This document shows, piece by piece, positions 1-14,635 of a stretch of DNA of 64,000 nucleotides. Within the stretch, counting starts at the first letter, position 1; each line of letters opens with the position of its first letter. Under the pieces are notes generated by a model, which saw only the letters and a program-made list of their open reading frames with translations, was not told the origin of the DNA and ran no database searches. The stretch is from Microglena sp. YARC (lineage: Eukaryota > Chlorophyta > Chlorophyceae > Chlamydomonadales > Chlamydomonadaceae), in the NCBI GenBank assembly GCA_022414725.1, contig CM039463.1, positions 26,453,593 through 26,517,592 on the forward strand. The letters are read 5' to 3'. Both the position numbers and the translations under genes were made by a program.

Positions 1-3000
1 GTTTCTGTAAAACCTAAACACCACTCTCACGCCCCTCTACTCCAGGTACTGCTTTCTGTAAACCTAAACCCGCAACTCAGCGCCCGCTACTCCAGGTACT
101 GCTTTTTGGTAAACCCAAACCCAAACCTTCACACCCCTCTACTCCCAGGTACTTGCTTTGGTAAAACCCTACACACCCCAAACTCTCACCGATTACTCCA
201 GGTAGTGCTTTCTGTAAACCTAACCCCAACTCTCAGCCCCTCTTACTTCCTAGATACTGCTTTTGGTAAACCTACACCCCCAACTCTCTCGCCCTGCTAC
301 TCCCAGGTAGGTAGTGCCTCAAGATCTCTTGGTAAACCTAACCCGCACTCTCATGCCCTCTACTCCTAGGTACTTGCTTTCTGTAACTAAACCCCAACTC
401 TCACCCTATACCTCCCTAGGTACTGCTTTCTGTAAACCTTAAACCCGCAACTTCTCTCATGCCCCTCTGCTCCTAGGTCACAGCTTTGGTAAACCCTAAT
501 CCCACTCTCACACGTATAACCTGCTCTCTAGGTATAGCTTCTGTAAACCCTAACCCTCAACTCTCACGCCCTTCTTACTCCAGGTACTAGAGTTCTGTAA
601 ACCTAAAAAACCCGCACTCACGCCCCGCTACTCTCCCAGGTACTGGCTTTTGGTAAAACCTAAACCCCAACTCTCACACCTCTACTCCAGGTACTTTGCT
701 TTTTGGTAAACCCTAAACCCCAACTCATCACCCCTCTACTCCCAGGACTGCTTCTGTGATCCCTAAACCCCAACTCTCACGCCCTCTACTCCAGGTACTG
801 CTTTTGGTAAACCCTACACCCAACTCTCACACCTCACTCCCAGGTATACTTTCTGTAAACCTAAACCCCGCACCTCTCTCGCCCCTTCTACTCCCAGGTA
901 ACTGCTTTCTTGTAACCCTAAACCCCAACTCTCATGCTCTGCTACTCCTAGGTATCGCTTTCTGTAAACCCTAACCCCAAACTCTCACACCCTATACTCC
1001 TAGGTACTGCTTTCTGTAAACCCCTAAAACCCCCACTCTCACGCCTCTACTCCCAGGTAGTGCTTTCTGTAAACCCTAAACAAACTCTCACGCCAATCTG
1101 CTCCTAGGTACTGCTTTGGTAAACCCTAAACGCCCAACTTCTCAACCTCACTCCTAGTACTGCTTTCTGTAAACGCCTAAAACCCAACTCATCATGCCTA
1201 CTACTCCAGGTACTTTAGCTTTCTGTAAACCTAAACCGCAACTCACGCCCGCTACTCCAGGTACTAGCTTTTGGTAAACCCTTACCAAACTCTCAACGCC
1301 TCTACTCCAGGTACTGCTTTGGTAAACCCTAAACCTCCAACTCGTCACCCCTCTACTCCAGGTAGTGCCTTTCTGTAAACGCCTATCACCCCCAACCTCT
1401 CCCACCTTATCCCAGCGTTAACTTGCTTTCTGTAAAACCCTAAACCCCCAACTTCTTCTGCCACTCTCTCCAGGTAAGTAGCTTTCTGTAAACCTACCCC
1501 CAACTGCGTCACGCCTCTAATCCCGGTTAGTCGCTTTTGTAAACCCTACACCAACTCTCAGCACACCTATCCTCGAGGTGCTGCTTTTTCGTAAACCCTA
1601 ACCCAAACTCTACACCTCTACTCCTAGGTAACTGCTTTCTGTAAACCTAAACCCAACTCGTCAACGGCCCCTCTACTCCGCAGGTACTGCTTTCTGTAAA
1701 ACTAAACCGCAACTCACGCCCCAGCCGTACTCCAGGTACTGTTTTGGTAACCAAACCCAAACTCTCAACATTCCCTCTACTCCAGTACTGCTTTTGTAAA
1801 CCCTACACCCCCAACTCTCAACCCCTCTACTCCGCAGGTAGTGCTTTCTGTAAACCCTAACCTCAACTCTCACCGCCTCAACTCCTTAGATACTGCTTTT
1901 GGTAAACCTCCACCCCAAACTCTCTCCGCCCTCTACTCCCAGGTAGTGCTTACTGTAAACCCTAAACCCCAACTCTCGACGACCCTCACTCCTAGGTACT
2001 GCTTCTGTAAACCCTAAACCCCAACTCTCACGCCCCTATTCTCCCTAGGTACTGCTTTGCTGTCAACCCTAAACCCCAACTCTCGACGCTCTACTTCCCA
2101 GGAGTGCTTCTGTAAACCTAACCCCCAACTTCTCACGCCCTCTGCTCTAGGTACATGCTTTGGTAAACCCTACAACCCAACTCTCCACCTCTACTCCTAG
2201 GTAGCTGCTTTCTGTAACCCTAAAACCCCAACTTCCCCGCCCCTCTACTCCCAGGTACTGAGTTCTGTAAAACCTAAAGCCCGCACTCATCGCCCCGCTT
2301 ATCCAGGTACTGCTTTGGTAAACCCTAAACCCCAAAACTCTCACACCCCTGCTCTTCCAGGTACTGCTTTTGGTAAACCCTAAACCCCAACCTTCCCCTC
2401 TACCTACCAGGTTAGTGCTTTCTGTGACCCTGAACCCAACTCTCACAGCCCTCTACTCCTAGGTACTGCTTTTGGTAATACCTACACCCCCAACTGAACT
2501 CTCACACCTCTACTCCAGGTACTACTTTCTGTAAACCTAAACCCACTCTCTCGCCCTCTACTCCGCAGGTACTGCTTTCTGGTAAACCCTAACCCAACTC
2601 AACATGCTCCTCTACTCCCTAGGATACTTGCTTTCTGTAAACCTACAACCCACTCTCCCCCCCTATACTCCTAGGTAGCTTTCTGTAAACCCTAAACCCC
2701 AACTTCACAGCCTCTACTCCGAGGTAGTTGCTTTCTGTAAACCTAACCCCAAACTCTCACGCCATCTGCTTCCTAGGTACTGCTTTGTAAACCCTAAACC
2801 CAACTCCTCAACCTCATAACTCCTAGGTACTTGCTTTCTGTGAACCCTAAACCCCAACTTCTCATGCCCTTACTCCAGGTACTGGTTCGTAAACCCTAAA
2901 CGCAACTCACGCTCCGCTACTCCAGGTATCGCTTTTGGTAAACCTAACCCAAACTCTCAACAGCGCCTCTACTCCCAGGTACTGCTTTTTGGTAAACCCT

Positions 3001-6000
3001 AAACCCAACTCTCACCTCTACATCCAGGTAGTGCTTTTTCTGTAAACCTACACCAAATCTCACAGCGCTCTACTCCCAGGTACTAGCTTTCTGTTAAACC
3101 TAACCCCAAACTCTCCTCGCGAACTCTACTCCCAGGTAGTGCTTTCTGTAAACCCTAACCCAACGTCTCACGCCTCTCTTAATCCCAAGGTAGTGCTCTT
3201 CTGTAAACCTAAACCCCAACTCTCACACACCTCTCCCTCCGAGGTGCTGCTTTTTGTAACCTAAACCCTAACTCTGCACACCTCTAACTCTAGGTACTGG
3301 CTTTTGTAACCTAAACCAACTCTCACGCCCCTCTACTCCCAGGTACTGCTTTCCTGTAACCCTAAACCCGCAACTCACGCTCCGCTACTCCAGGTAGCTA
3401 GCTTTTGGTAAACCCTAAACCCAACTCTCGACACCCTCTACTCCAGGTAACTGCTTTTGGTAAACCCTATCCCCCCAATCTCACACCCTACTTCCCAGGT
3501 AGTGCTTCTTCTGTGAACCTAACCCCAACCTCACGCCCTCAACTCTAGATACTGTTTTGGTAAAACCCCTACACCCCAACTCTCTCGCCCTCTACTTCCC
3601 AGGTAGTGCTTTCTGTAAACCATAAAAACCCGCAACTCTGCATGCGACCTCTACTCATAGTATGCTTCTGTAAACCCTAAACCCCACAACTCTACGGCCC
3701 TATATCCTAGGTACTGCTTTCTGTAAACGCNNNNNNNNNNNNNNNNNNNNNNNNNNNNNNNNNNNNNNNNNNNNNNNNNNNNNNNNNNNNNNNNNNNNNN
3801 NNNNNNNNNNNNNNNNNNNNNNNNNNNNNNNNNNNNNNNNNNNNNNNNNNNNNNNNNNNNNNNNNNNNNNNNNNNNNNNNNNNNNNNNNNNNNNNNNNNN
3901 NNNNNNNNNNNNNNNNNNNNNNNNNNNNNNNNNNNNNNNNNNNNNNNNNNNNNNNNNNNNNNNNNNNNNNNNNNNNNNNNNNNNNNNNNNNNNNNNNNNN
4001 NNNNNNNNNNNNNNNNNNNNNNNNNNNNNNNNNNNNNNNNNNNNNNNNNNNNNNNNNNNNNNNNNNNNNNNNNNNNNNNNNNNNNNNNNNNNNNNNNNNN
4101 NNNNNNNNNNNNNNNNNNNNNNNNNNNNNNNNNNNNNNNNNNNNNNNNNNNNNNNNNNNNNNNNNNNNNNNNNNNNNNNNNNNNNNNNNNNNNNNNNNNN
4201 NNNNNNNNNNNNNNNNNNNNNNNNNNNNNNNNNNNNNNNNNNNNNNNNNNNNNNNNNNNNNNNNNNNNNNNNNNNNNNNNNNNNNNNNNNNNNNNNNNNN
4301 NNNNNNNNNNNNNNNNNNNNNNNNNNNNNNNNNNNNNNNNNNNNNNNNNNNNNNNNNNNNNNNNNNNNNNNNNNNNNNNNNNNNNNNNNNNNNNNNNNNN
4401 NNNNNNNNNNNNNNNNNNNNNNNNNNNNNNNNNNNNNNNNNNNNNNNNNNNNNNNNNNNNNNNNNNNNNNNNNNNNNNNNNNNNNNNNNNNNNNNNNNNN
4501 NNNNNNNNNNNNNNNNNNNNNNNNNNNNNNNNNNNNNNNNNNNNNNNNNNNNNNNNNNNNNNNNNNNNNNNNNNNNNNNNNNNNNNNNNNNNNNNNNNNN
4601 NNNNNNNNNNNNNNNNNNNNNNNNNNNNNNNNNNNNNNNNNNNNNNNNNNNNNNNNNNNNNNNNNNNNNNNNNNNNNNNNNNNNNNNNNNNNNNNNNNNN
4701 NNNNNNNNNNNNNNNNNNNNNNNNNNNNNNTGCTTTCTGTAAAACCCTAAACCCGCAACTCACCCCCGTACTCCCAGGTTACTGCTTTTGTAAAACCCTA
4801 AACCCCAAACTCTCACACCCCTCTACTCCCAGGGTACTGCTTTGTTAAACCCTAAACCCCCAACTCTCAACCCCTCTACTCCCAGGTTACTGCTTTCGGT
4901 AAACCCTAAACCCAAACTCTCACGCCCCTCTACTCCAAGGGACTGCTTTTGGTTAAACCCTACACCCACCAAACTCTCACACCCTCTACTCCCAGGTACT
5001 GCTTTTCTGTAAATCCCTACCACCCCCAACTCTACTCGCCCCTCTACTCCCAAGGTAGTGCTTCCCAGTAATAACCCTAAACCCCCAACTCTCACGCTCC
5101 TCTACCCTAACCGGTACGTGGCTTTCTGTAAACCCTAAACCCCCAACGCTCAACCCCCCTATACCCTAGGTACTGCTTTCTTGTAAACCCCTAACCCCCC
5201 CAACTTCTCACGCCTCTACTCCAGGTACTGCTTTCTGTAAAACCCTAAAACCCCCAACTCTCACGCCCCTCTGCTTCCTAGGGTACTGCTTTTGGTAAAA
5301 CCCTAACCCCAACTCTCACACCCTCTACTCCTAGGTACTTGCTTTCTCGTAAACCCTAAACCCCCAAACTCTTATGCCCCTCTACTCCCAGGTACTGCTT
5401 TCTTAACCCTAAACCGCCAACTCACGGCCCCGCTTACTACCCAGGTAACTGCTTTTGGTAAAACCTTAAACCCCCAAACTCTCACACGCCTCTACTCCAG
5501 GTACTGCTTTTGGGTAAACCCTTAAAACCCCCAACTCTACCCCTCTATCCCAGGTACGCTTTCTGTAAACCCTTTACACCCCCAACTCTCACACTCCTAC
5601 TCCCAGGGTACTGCTTTCTGTAAACCCTAAACCCCCAACTCTCTCGCCACTCGTACTTCCCAGGTATGTGCTTTCTGTAAACCCTAACCCCCCCAAACTC
5701 TCACGCCCCCTCTACTCCCAGGGTAGTGCTTTCTGTAAACCCTAAACCCCAACTCTCAACACACCTCTCCTCGAGGTGCTGCTTTTGTAAACCCTAAACC
5801 CCAACTCTCACACCTCTACTCCTAGGTACTTGCCTTTCTGTAAACCAAACCCCCAACTCTCACGCCCCTCTACTCCCAGCTACTGCTTTCTGTAAACCCT
5901 AAACCCGCAACTCACGCTACCCCGCTACTCCCAGGTTACTGCTTTTGGTAAACCCTAAAACCCCAAAACTCTCACACCCCTCATTACTCCCAGTACTGCT

Positions 6001-9000
6001 TTGTAACCGCTACACCCCCAACTCTCACCCCTCTACTCCCAGTAGTGCTTTCTGTAATAAACCCTACACCCCAACTCTCACGCCCCTCTACTCCTAGATA
6101 CTGCTTTTGTAAACCCTAACACCCCAACTCTCTCCCCTCTACTCCCAGTAACAGCTTTCTGTAAACCCTAAACCCCCAAAACTCTGTGCACGCCCCTCAC
6201 TCCTAGGGTTACTGCTTTCTGTTAAACCCCTAAACCCCCAACTCTACGCCCTATACCTCCCTAGGTACTTGCTTTCTGTAACACCTAAAAAACCCCCAAC
6301 TCTCACGCCCCTCTGCTCCTAGGTACAGCTTTGTAACCCTAACCCCAACTCTCAACACCTCTACTCCTAGTGGGTTACTGCTTTCTGTAAACCCTAAACC
6401 CCCAACTCGGCACGCTCCCTCTACTCCCAGGTACTGAGTTCTGTAAACCCTAACCCGCCAAACTCACGCCCGCTACTCCCAGGTACTGCTTTTGGTAAAA
6501 CCCTAAACCCCAAACTCTCACACCCCCTCTACTTCCCAGGTACTGCTTTGTGCGTAAACCCTTAAACCCCCAACTCTCACCCTACTACTCCCAGGTACTG
6601 CTTTCTGTGAACCCTAAACCCCCAACTCTCACGCCCCCTCTACCCCAGGTACTGCTTTTTGGTAAACCCTACAACCCCAACTCTCACACCTCTACTCCCA
6701 GGTACTACTTCTGCTAAAACCCTAAACCCCCACTCTCTCGCCCCCTCTACTCCCATGGTACCTGCTTTCTTAAACCCCCTAAAACCCCCAAATTATCATT
6801 GCTCCTCTACTCCTAGGTACTGCTTTTCTGTAAACCTTAAACCCCCAACTCTCACCCCCTATACTCCAGGTTACTTGCTTTCTAGCTAAAACCCTTAAAC
6901 CCCCAACTCTCACGCCTCTACTCCCAGGTAGTGCTTTCTGTAAACCCTAAACCCCAACTCTCACGCCCATCTGCTCCTAGGTACTGCTTTGCGTAAACCC
7001 TTAAACCCAACTTTCTCACACCTCTACTCTGAGGTACTGTCTTTCTGTAAACCCTAAACCCCCAACTCTTCATGCCCCTCTACTCCCAGGTACAATTGCT
7101 TTCTGTAAACCCTAAACCCGCAACTCACGCCACCGCTACTCCCAGGGTACTGCTTTTGGTAAACCCTTTAACCCAAACTCTCACACGCCTCTACTCCCAG
7201 CGTACTGCTTTTGGTAACCCTAAAACCCCCAAGTCTCACCCCTCTACTCCACAGGGTAGTGCTTTCTGTAAACCCTACACCCCCAACTCTCACACCTTAC
7301 TCCAGGTACTTGCTATTCTGTAAAAACCTCCTAAACCCCCAACTCTCTCGCCACTCTACTCCCAGTAGTGCTTTCTGTAAAACCCTTAACCCCCCAACTC
7401 TCACGCCCCTCTAATCCCAGTAGTGGCTTTCTGTAAACCCTACACCCCAACTCTCACACACCCTCCCTCCGGAGGTGCTGCTTTTTGTAAACCCTAAACC
7501 CCAACTCTCACACCTTCTACTCCTAGGTACTGCCTTTCTGTAAACCCCTAAACCCCCAACTCTCACGCCCCTCTACTCCCAGGGTACTTGCTTCTGTAAA
7601 CCCTAACCCGCAACTCACGCCCCGCTACTCCCAGGTTACTGCTTTTTTGTAAACCCTAAACCCCCGAAACTCTCACACCCCTCTACTCCCAGGTACTGCT
7701 TTTGGGTAAACCCTACACCCCCAACTCTCACCCCTCTTACTTCCCAGGTAGTGCTTTCTGCTAAAACCCTAAACCCCCAACTCTCACGCCCCTCAACTCC
7801 CTTAGATAACTGCTTTTGGTTAAACCCATCACCACCCCCAACTCTCTCCCCCTCTACTCCCAGGTAGTGCTTTCTGTAAAACCCTAAACCCCCAACTCTC
7901 ACGACCCTCTACTCCTAGGTACTGCTTTTCTGTAAACCCTAAACCCCCAACTCTCACGCCCCTATAACTCCTAGGTTTACTGCTTTTGTAAACCCTAAAC
8001 CCCCAACTCTCACGCCTCTACTCCCAGGTAGTGCTTTCTGTAACCCTAAAACCCCCAACTCTCACGCCCCTCTGCTTCCTAGTACAGCTTTGGTTAAACC
8101 CTAAACCCCAACTCTCACACCTCTTACTCCTAGGTTAACTGCTTTCTGTAAACCCTAAACCCCCAACTCTCACGCCCCCTCTACTCCCAGGTACTGAGTT
8201 TCTGTAACCCTAAAACCCGCAACTCACGCCCCGCTAACTCCCAGGTACTGCCTTTTTGGTAAACCCTAAACCCCAAACTCTCACACCCCTTCTACCCCAT
8301 GGTACCTGCTTTTGCGTTAAACCCTTAAACCCCCAACTATCACCCCTCTACTCCCAGGTAGTGCTATTCTGTGAACCCTGAACCCCAACTTCTCACGCCC
8401 CTCTACTCGTAGGTTACTGCTTTTGGTAAACCCTTACACCCCCAACTCTCAGACACCTCTAAACTCCCAGCTACTACCTTTTCTGTAAACCCTAAACCCC
8501 CCAACCTCTCTCGCCCCTCTTACTCCCAGGAGTACTCTTTCTGTAAACCCTAAAACCCCCAACTCACATGGCTCCTCTACTCCTACGGCTAACTGCTTTC
8601 TGTAAACCTAAAACCCCAACTCTCACCCCCTATACTCCTAGGTACTGCTTTCTGTAAACCCTTAAACCCCCAAACTCTCCACGCCTCTTACTCCCAGGTA
8701 TTGCTTTCTGTAAAAACCCTAAAACCCCAAAACTCTCACGCCCATCTGCTCCTAGGTACTGCTTTGGTAAAACCCTAAAACCCCAACTCTTCACACCTCT
8801 TACTCCTAGGTACTGCTTTCTGTGAACCCTAAACCCCCAACTCTCATGCCCCTCTACTCCCACAGTACTGCTTTCTGCTAAACCCTAAACCGCAACTCAC
8901 GCCCCGCCTACTCCCAGGTGCGCGGCCAGGGTGGCTGCTTTTGGTCAAAATTCTACAACGCCGAAACTGGCTCTCACAGCGGCGCTCTACTCCCAAGGGT

Positions 9001-12000
9001 ACTGCTTTTTGGTTTAAACCCTAAACCCCAACTCTCACACCCTCTACTCTCCCAGGTAGTGTTTCTGTGTAAACGCCTACTTACCCCCAACTCTCACACC
9101 TCTACTCCAGGTACTGCTTTCTGTAAACCCTAAAACCCCCAACTCTCTCGGCCACTCTACTCCCAGGTAGTGCTTTCTGTAAACCCTAACCCAACTCTCA
9201 CGCCCCTCTAATCCAGGTAGTGCTTTTCTGTAAACGCTACACCGCCAACTCTTCACACACCTCTTCCTCGCGAGGTGCTGCTGTTTTGTAAACCCTAAAC
9301 CCCAAACTCTCACACCTCTACTCCTAGGTACTGCTTTCTGTAAACCCCTAAACGCCCCAACTCTTCTGCCCTCTACTCCCAGGTACTGCTTTCTGTAAAC
9401 CCTAAACCCGCAACTCACGCCCCGCTACTCCCAGGTACTGCTTTTGGTAAACCCTAAACCCCAAACTCTCACACCCCTCTACTCCCAGGTACTGCTTTTG
9501 GTAAACCCTACACCCCAACTCTCACCCTCTACTCCAGGTAGCTGCTTTCTGTAAAACCCTAAAACCCCAACTCTCACGCCCCTCAACTCCTAGATACTGC
9601 TTTTGGTAAACCCTACACCCCCAACTCTCTCGCCCCTCTACTCCCAGGTAGTGCTTTCTGTAAACCCTAAACCCCCAACTCTCACGACCCTCTACTCCTA
9701 GGTACTGCTTTCTGTAAACCCTAAACCCCCAACTCTCACGCCCCTATACTCCTAGGTACTGCTTTCTGTAAACCCTAAACCCCCAACTCTCACGCCTCTA
9801 CTCCCAGGTAGTGCTTTCTGTAAACCCTAAACCCCCAACTCTCACGCCCCTCTGCTCCTAGGTACAGCTTTGGTAAACCCTAACCGCCAACTCTCACACC
9901 TCTACTCCTAGGTACTGCTTTCTGTAAACCCTAAACCCCCAACTCTCACGCCCCTCTACTCCCAGGTACTGAGTTCTGTAAACCCTAAACCCGCAACTCA
10001 CGCCCCGCTACTCCCAGGTACTGCTTTTGGTAAACCCTAAACCCCAAACTCTCACACCCCTCTACTCCCAGGTACTGCTTTTGGTAAACCCTAAACCCCC
10101 AACTCTCACCCCTCTACTCCCAGGTAGTGCTTTCTGTGAACCCTGAACCCCCAACTCTCACGCCCCTCTACTCCTAGGTACTGCTTTTGGTAAACCCTAC
10201 ACCCCCAACTCTCACACCTCTACTCCCAGGTACTACTTTCTGTAAACCCTAAACCCCCAACTCTCTCGCCCCTCTACTCCCAGGTACTGCTTTCTGTAAA
10301 CCCTAAACCCCCAACTCACATGCTCCTCTACTCCTAGGTACTGCTTTCTGTAAACCCTAAAACCCCAACTCTCACCCCCCTATACTCCTAGGTACTGCTT
10401 TCTGTTAAACGCCTAAACCCCAACTCTCACCACCTCTAATCCTAGGTACTGCTTTCTGTAAACCCTAAAACCCCAACTCTCACGCCCCTCTACTCCCAGG
10501 TACTGCTTTTGGTAAACCTAAACCCGCAACTCACACCCCCGCTACTCCCCAGGTACTGCTTTTGGTAAACCCTTAACCCCAAACTCTCACAGCCCCCTCT
10601 ACTCCCAGGTCTTTTGCTTTTGGTAAACCCTAAACTCTCACCCTTTACTCCCAGGTAGTGCTTTTTCTGTAAACCCTAAACCCCCAACTCTCACGCCCCT
10701 CTACTCCCAGGTAGTGCTTTCTGTAAACCCTAAACCCCCAACTCTACGCCCCCTCTACTTATCGAAGTGCTGCTTTTTGTCAACCCTAAACCCCAACTCT
10801 CACGCACCTCTACTCCTAGGTACTGCTTTTTGTAAACCCTAAACCCCCAACTCTTACGCCCCTCTACTCCCAGGTACTGAGTTCTGTAAACCCTAAACCC
10901 GCAACTCACGCCCCGCTACTCCCAGGTACTGCTTTTGGTAAACCCTAAACCCCCAACTCTCACACCCCTCTACTCCCAGGTACTGCTTTTGGTAAACCCT
11001 AAACCCCCAACTCTCACCCCTCTACTACCAGGTAGTGCTTTCTGTAAACCCTACAACCCCAACTCTCACGCCCCTCTACTCCTAGATACTGCTTTTGGTA
11101 AACCCTACACCCCCAACTCTCTCGCCCCTCTACTCCCAGGTACTGCTTTCTGTAAACCCTAAACCCCCAACTCTCACGCCCCTCTACTCCTAGGTACTGC
11201 CTTTCGCTGTAAACCCTAAACCCCCAACTCTCACGCCCCCTATACTCCTAAGTACTGCTTTCTGTAAACCCTAAACCCCCAACTCTCACGCCTCTATTCC
11301 CAGGTAGTGCTTTCTGTAAACCCTAAAACCCCCAAACTCTCACGCCCCTCTGCTCTTAGGTACAGCTTTGGTAAAACCCCTAAACCCCAACGTCTCACCA
11401 CCCTCTACTCTAGGTTACTGCTTTCTAAACCTACTCCCCTCCACGCCCTACTACTCCCAGGTACTGCTTCTGTAAACCCTTAACCCAGCAACTCACGCTC
11501 ACCCGCTACTCCCAGGTATGCTTTGGTAACCCTAAACCCCAACTCTCACACCCCTCTACTCCCAGGTACTGCTTTTGTAAACCTTAAACCCCAAACTCAG
11601 CCCCGCTACTCCCAGTAGAGCTTTCTGGTAACCCTAAACCCCCAACTCTCACACGCCCCTCTACTCCTAGCAGGTACTGCTTTTGGTAAACCCTACACCC
11701 AAATTCACACCCTCTAACTGCAGGTAGTGCTTTCTGTAAACCCTAAACGCCCCAACTCTCACGCCCAACAGGCCCTCACCCAACTCTTCAACTCCCAGGT
11801 AGCTTTCTGTAAACCCTAAACCCCACGGTCTCACCCCTCTACTTCCAGGTAGTGGCTTCGACCCTAAACCCCCAACTCTCACGCTCCTCTACTGCTAAGG
11901 CGTAGCTGCTTTCTGACCTAAACCGGCCAACTCTCTCAGCCTGCCTATACTCCTAGGTACTGCTTTCTGTAAACCTACACCCCCAACTCTCACGCCTCTA

Positions 12001-14635
12001 CTCCCAGGTAGTGCTCTTCTGTAAACCCTAAACCCCAACTCTCACGCCCCTCTGCTCCTAGGTACTGCTTTTGGTAAACCCTAAAACCCCAACTCTCACA
12101 CCTCTACTCCCAGGTACAGGGCTTTCTGTAAACCCTAAACCCCCAACTCTCACGCCCCCTCTACTCCTAGGTACTGCTTTTTGTAAACCCTAAAACCACC
12201 AACTCTTCACGCCCCTCTAGCTCCCAGGTACTGCTTCTCTAAACCCTTACACCCGCAACTCACGCCCCGCTACTCCCAGGTACTGCTTTTGGTAAACCCT
12301 AAACCCCAAACTCGCACACCCCTCTACTCCCAGGTACTGCTTTTGGTAAACCCTAAACCCCCAACTCACCCCTCTACTCCCAGGTAGTGCTTTCTGTAAA
12401 CCCTAAACCCCCAACTCTCACGCTCCTCTACTCCTAGGTACTGCTTTCTGTAAACCCTAAACCCCCAACTCTCACGCCCCTATACTCCTAGGTACTGCTT
12501 TCTGTAAACCCTAAACCCCCCAACATCTCACGGGCCTCTACTCCCAGGTAGTGCTTTCTGTAAACCCTAAACCCCCAACTCTCACGCCCCTCTGCTCCTA
12601 GGTACTGCTTTGGTAAACCCTAAACCCCAACTCTCACACCTCTACTCCTAGGTACTGCTTTCTGTAAACCCTAAACCCCCAACTCTCAGCGCCCCTCTGA
12701 CTCCAGGTACTGCTTTCTGTAAACCCTAAACCCGCAACTCAGCGCCCGCTACTCCCAGGTACTGCTTTTGGTTTAAACCCTAAACCCCCAACTCTCACCC
12801 TCTTACTCCCAGGTAGTGCTTTCTGTAAACGCCTACACCCCCAACTCTCACGCCCCTCTACTCCTAGATACTGCTTTTGGTAAACCCTAAACCCCCAACT
12901 CTCTGGCCCCTCTACTCCCAGGTACTGCTTTCTGTAAACCATAAACCCCCAACTCTCACGCCCCTATACTCCTAGGTACTGCTTTCTGTAAACCCTACAC
13001 CCCCAACTCTCACGCCTCTACTCCCAGGTAGTGCTTTCTGTAAACCCTAAACCCCCAACTCTCACGCCCCTCTGCTCCTAGGTACAGCTTTGGTAAACCC
13101 TAAACCCCAACTCTCACACCTCTACTCCTAGGTACTGCTTTCTGTAAACCCTAAACCCCCAACTCTCACGCCCCGTCTTACTCCAGGTACCTGCTTTCTG
13201 TAAACCCTGAACCGCGCAACTCACGCCCCGCTACTCTCCAGGTACTGCTTTTGGTAAACCCTAAACCTCAAACTCTTCACACCCCTCTACTCCCAGGTAC
13301 TGCTTTTGTAAACCCTAAAACCCCCAACTCAACACCTCTACTCCCAGGTAGTGCTTTCTGTAAACCCTAAACCCCCAACTCTCACGCCCCTCTACTCCTA
13401 GGTACTGCTTTTGGTAAACCCTACACCCCCAACTCTCACACCTCTACTCCCAGGTACTGCTTTCTGTAAACCCTAAACCCCCAACTCTCACGCCCCTCTA
13501 CTCCCAGGTAGTGCTTTCTGTAAACCCTAAACCCCCAACTCTCACGCCCCTCTGCTCCTAGGTACTGCTTTCTGTAAACCCTAAACCCCCAACTCTCACG
13601 CCCCTATACTCCTAGGTACTGCTTTCTGTAAACCCTACACCCCCAACTCTCACGCCTCTACTCCCAGGTAGTGCTTTCTGTAAACCCTAAACCCCCAACT
13701 CTCACGCCCCTCTACTCCTAGGTACTGCTTTGGTAAACCCTAAACCCCAACTTTCACACCTCTACTCCTAGGTACTGCTTTCTGTAAACCCTAAACCCCC
13801 AACTCTCATGCCCCTCTACTGCCAGGTACTGCTTTCTGTAAACCCTACAAAAACCCGCAACTCACGCCCCGCTACTCCCAGGTACTGCTTTTTGGTAAAC
13901 CCTAAACCCCCCAAACTCTCACCACCCCTCTACTCCCAGGTACTGCTTTTGGTAAACCCTAAACCCCCAACTCTCACGCCTCTACTCCCAGGTACTGCTT
14001 TTGGTAAACCCTAAACCCCCAACTCTCACGCCCCTCTACTCCTAGGTACTGCTTTTGGTAAACCCTACACCCTTAACTCTCACGCCTCTACTCCCAGGTA
14101 CTGCTTTCTGTAAACCCTAAACCCCCAACTCTCACGCTCCTATACTCCTAGGTACTGCTTTTTTTCTGTAAACCCTAAACCCCCAACTCTCACGCCTCTA
14201 CTCCCAGGCAGTGCTTTCTGTAAACCCTAAACCCCCAACTCTCACGCCCCTCTACTCCTAGGTACTGCTTTTGGTAAACCCTACACCCCCAACTCTCACG
14301 CCTCTACTCCCAGGTAGTGCTTTCTGTAAACCCTAAACCCCCAACTCTCACGCCCTCTACTCCCAGTACTGCTTTCTGTAACCCTAAACCTCCAACTCTC
14401 ACGCTCCTATACTCCCAGGTACTGCTTTCTGTTAACCCTAAACCCCCAACTCTCACGCCCCTCTACTCCCAGGTAGTGCTTTCTGTAAACCCTAAACCCC
14501 CAACTCTCACGCCCCTCTACTCCTAGGTACTGCTTTCTGTAAACCCTAAACCCCCAACTCACGCCCCTCTACTCCCAGGTACTGCTTTTGGTAAACCCTA
14601 AACCCCCCAACTCTCACTCACCTCTACTCCTAGGT
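1..14635. repeat. Telomere-like 54-bp satellite array (subtelomeric)
   Basis: Tandem units of about 54 bp run from the first base to about 14635. Each holds GTAAACCCTAAACCCC, a pyrimidine stretch (CTCTACTCCCAGG) and TACTGCTTTTGG or TACTGCTTTCTG. CCCTAAA is the complement of the plant/algal telomere unit TTTAGGG. The plus strand is C-rich, the orientation expected near a left chromosome end. Unit variants (GCAACTCACGCCCCGC, CACACC, GTAGTGC, CCTAGG) recur in a similar order, suggesting a higher-order repeat. Units before about 9 kb and around 11.2-11.9 kb are full of single-base indels, whereas most from 9.3 to 14.6 kb are nearly identical; the noisy part looks like uncorrected long-read sequence. 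Open frames here are repeat translations, not genes. Confidence 0.9.
3731..4730. other. Assembly gap of 1000 N
   Basis: A run of exactly 1000 N inside the satellite array. The round size suggests a placeholder, so the true satellite length is unknown. The long minus-strand open frame across it is an artefact of N translation. Confidence 0.98.

Noticed and set aside
3651..4763. A 370-codon minus-strand open frame
   Set aside because: It spans the 1000-N gap; the openness is an artefact.
1..14635. Spaced repeats that might suggest a CRISPR array
   Set aside because: Repeat and 'spacer' both recur unit after unit, there are no cas genes, and the DNA is eukaryotic with introns and telomere motifs.
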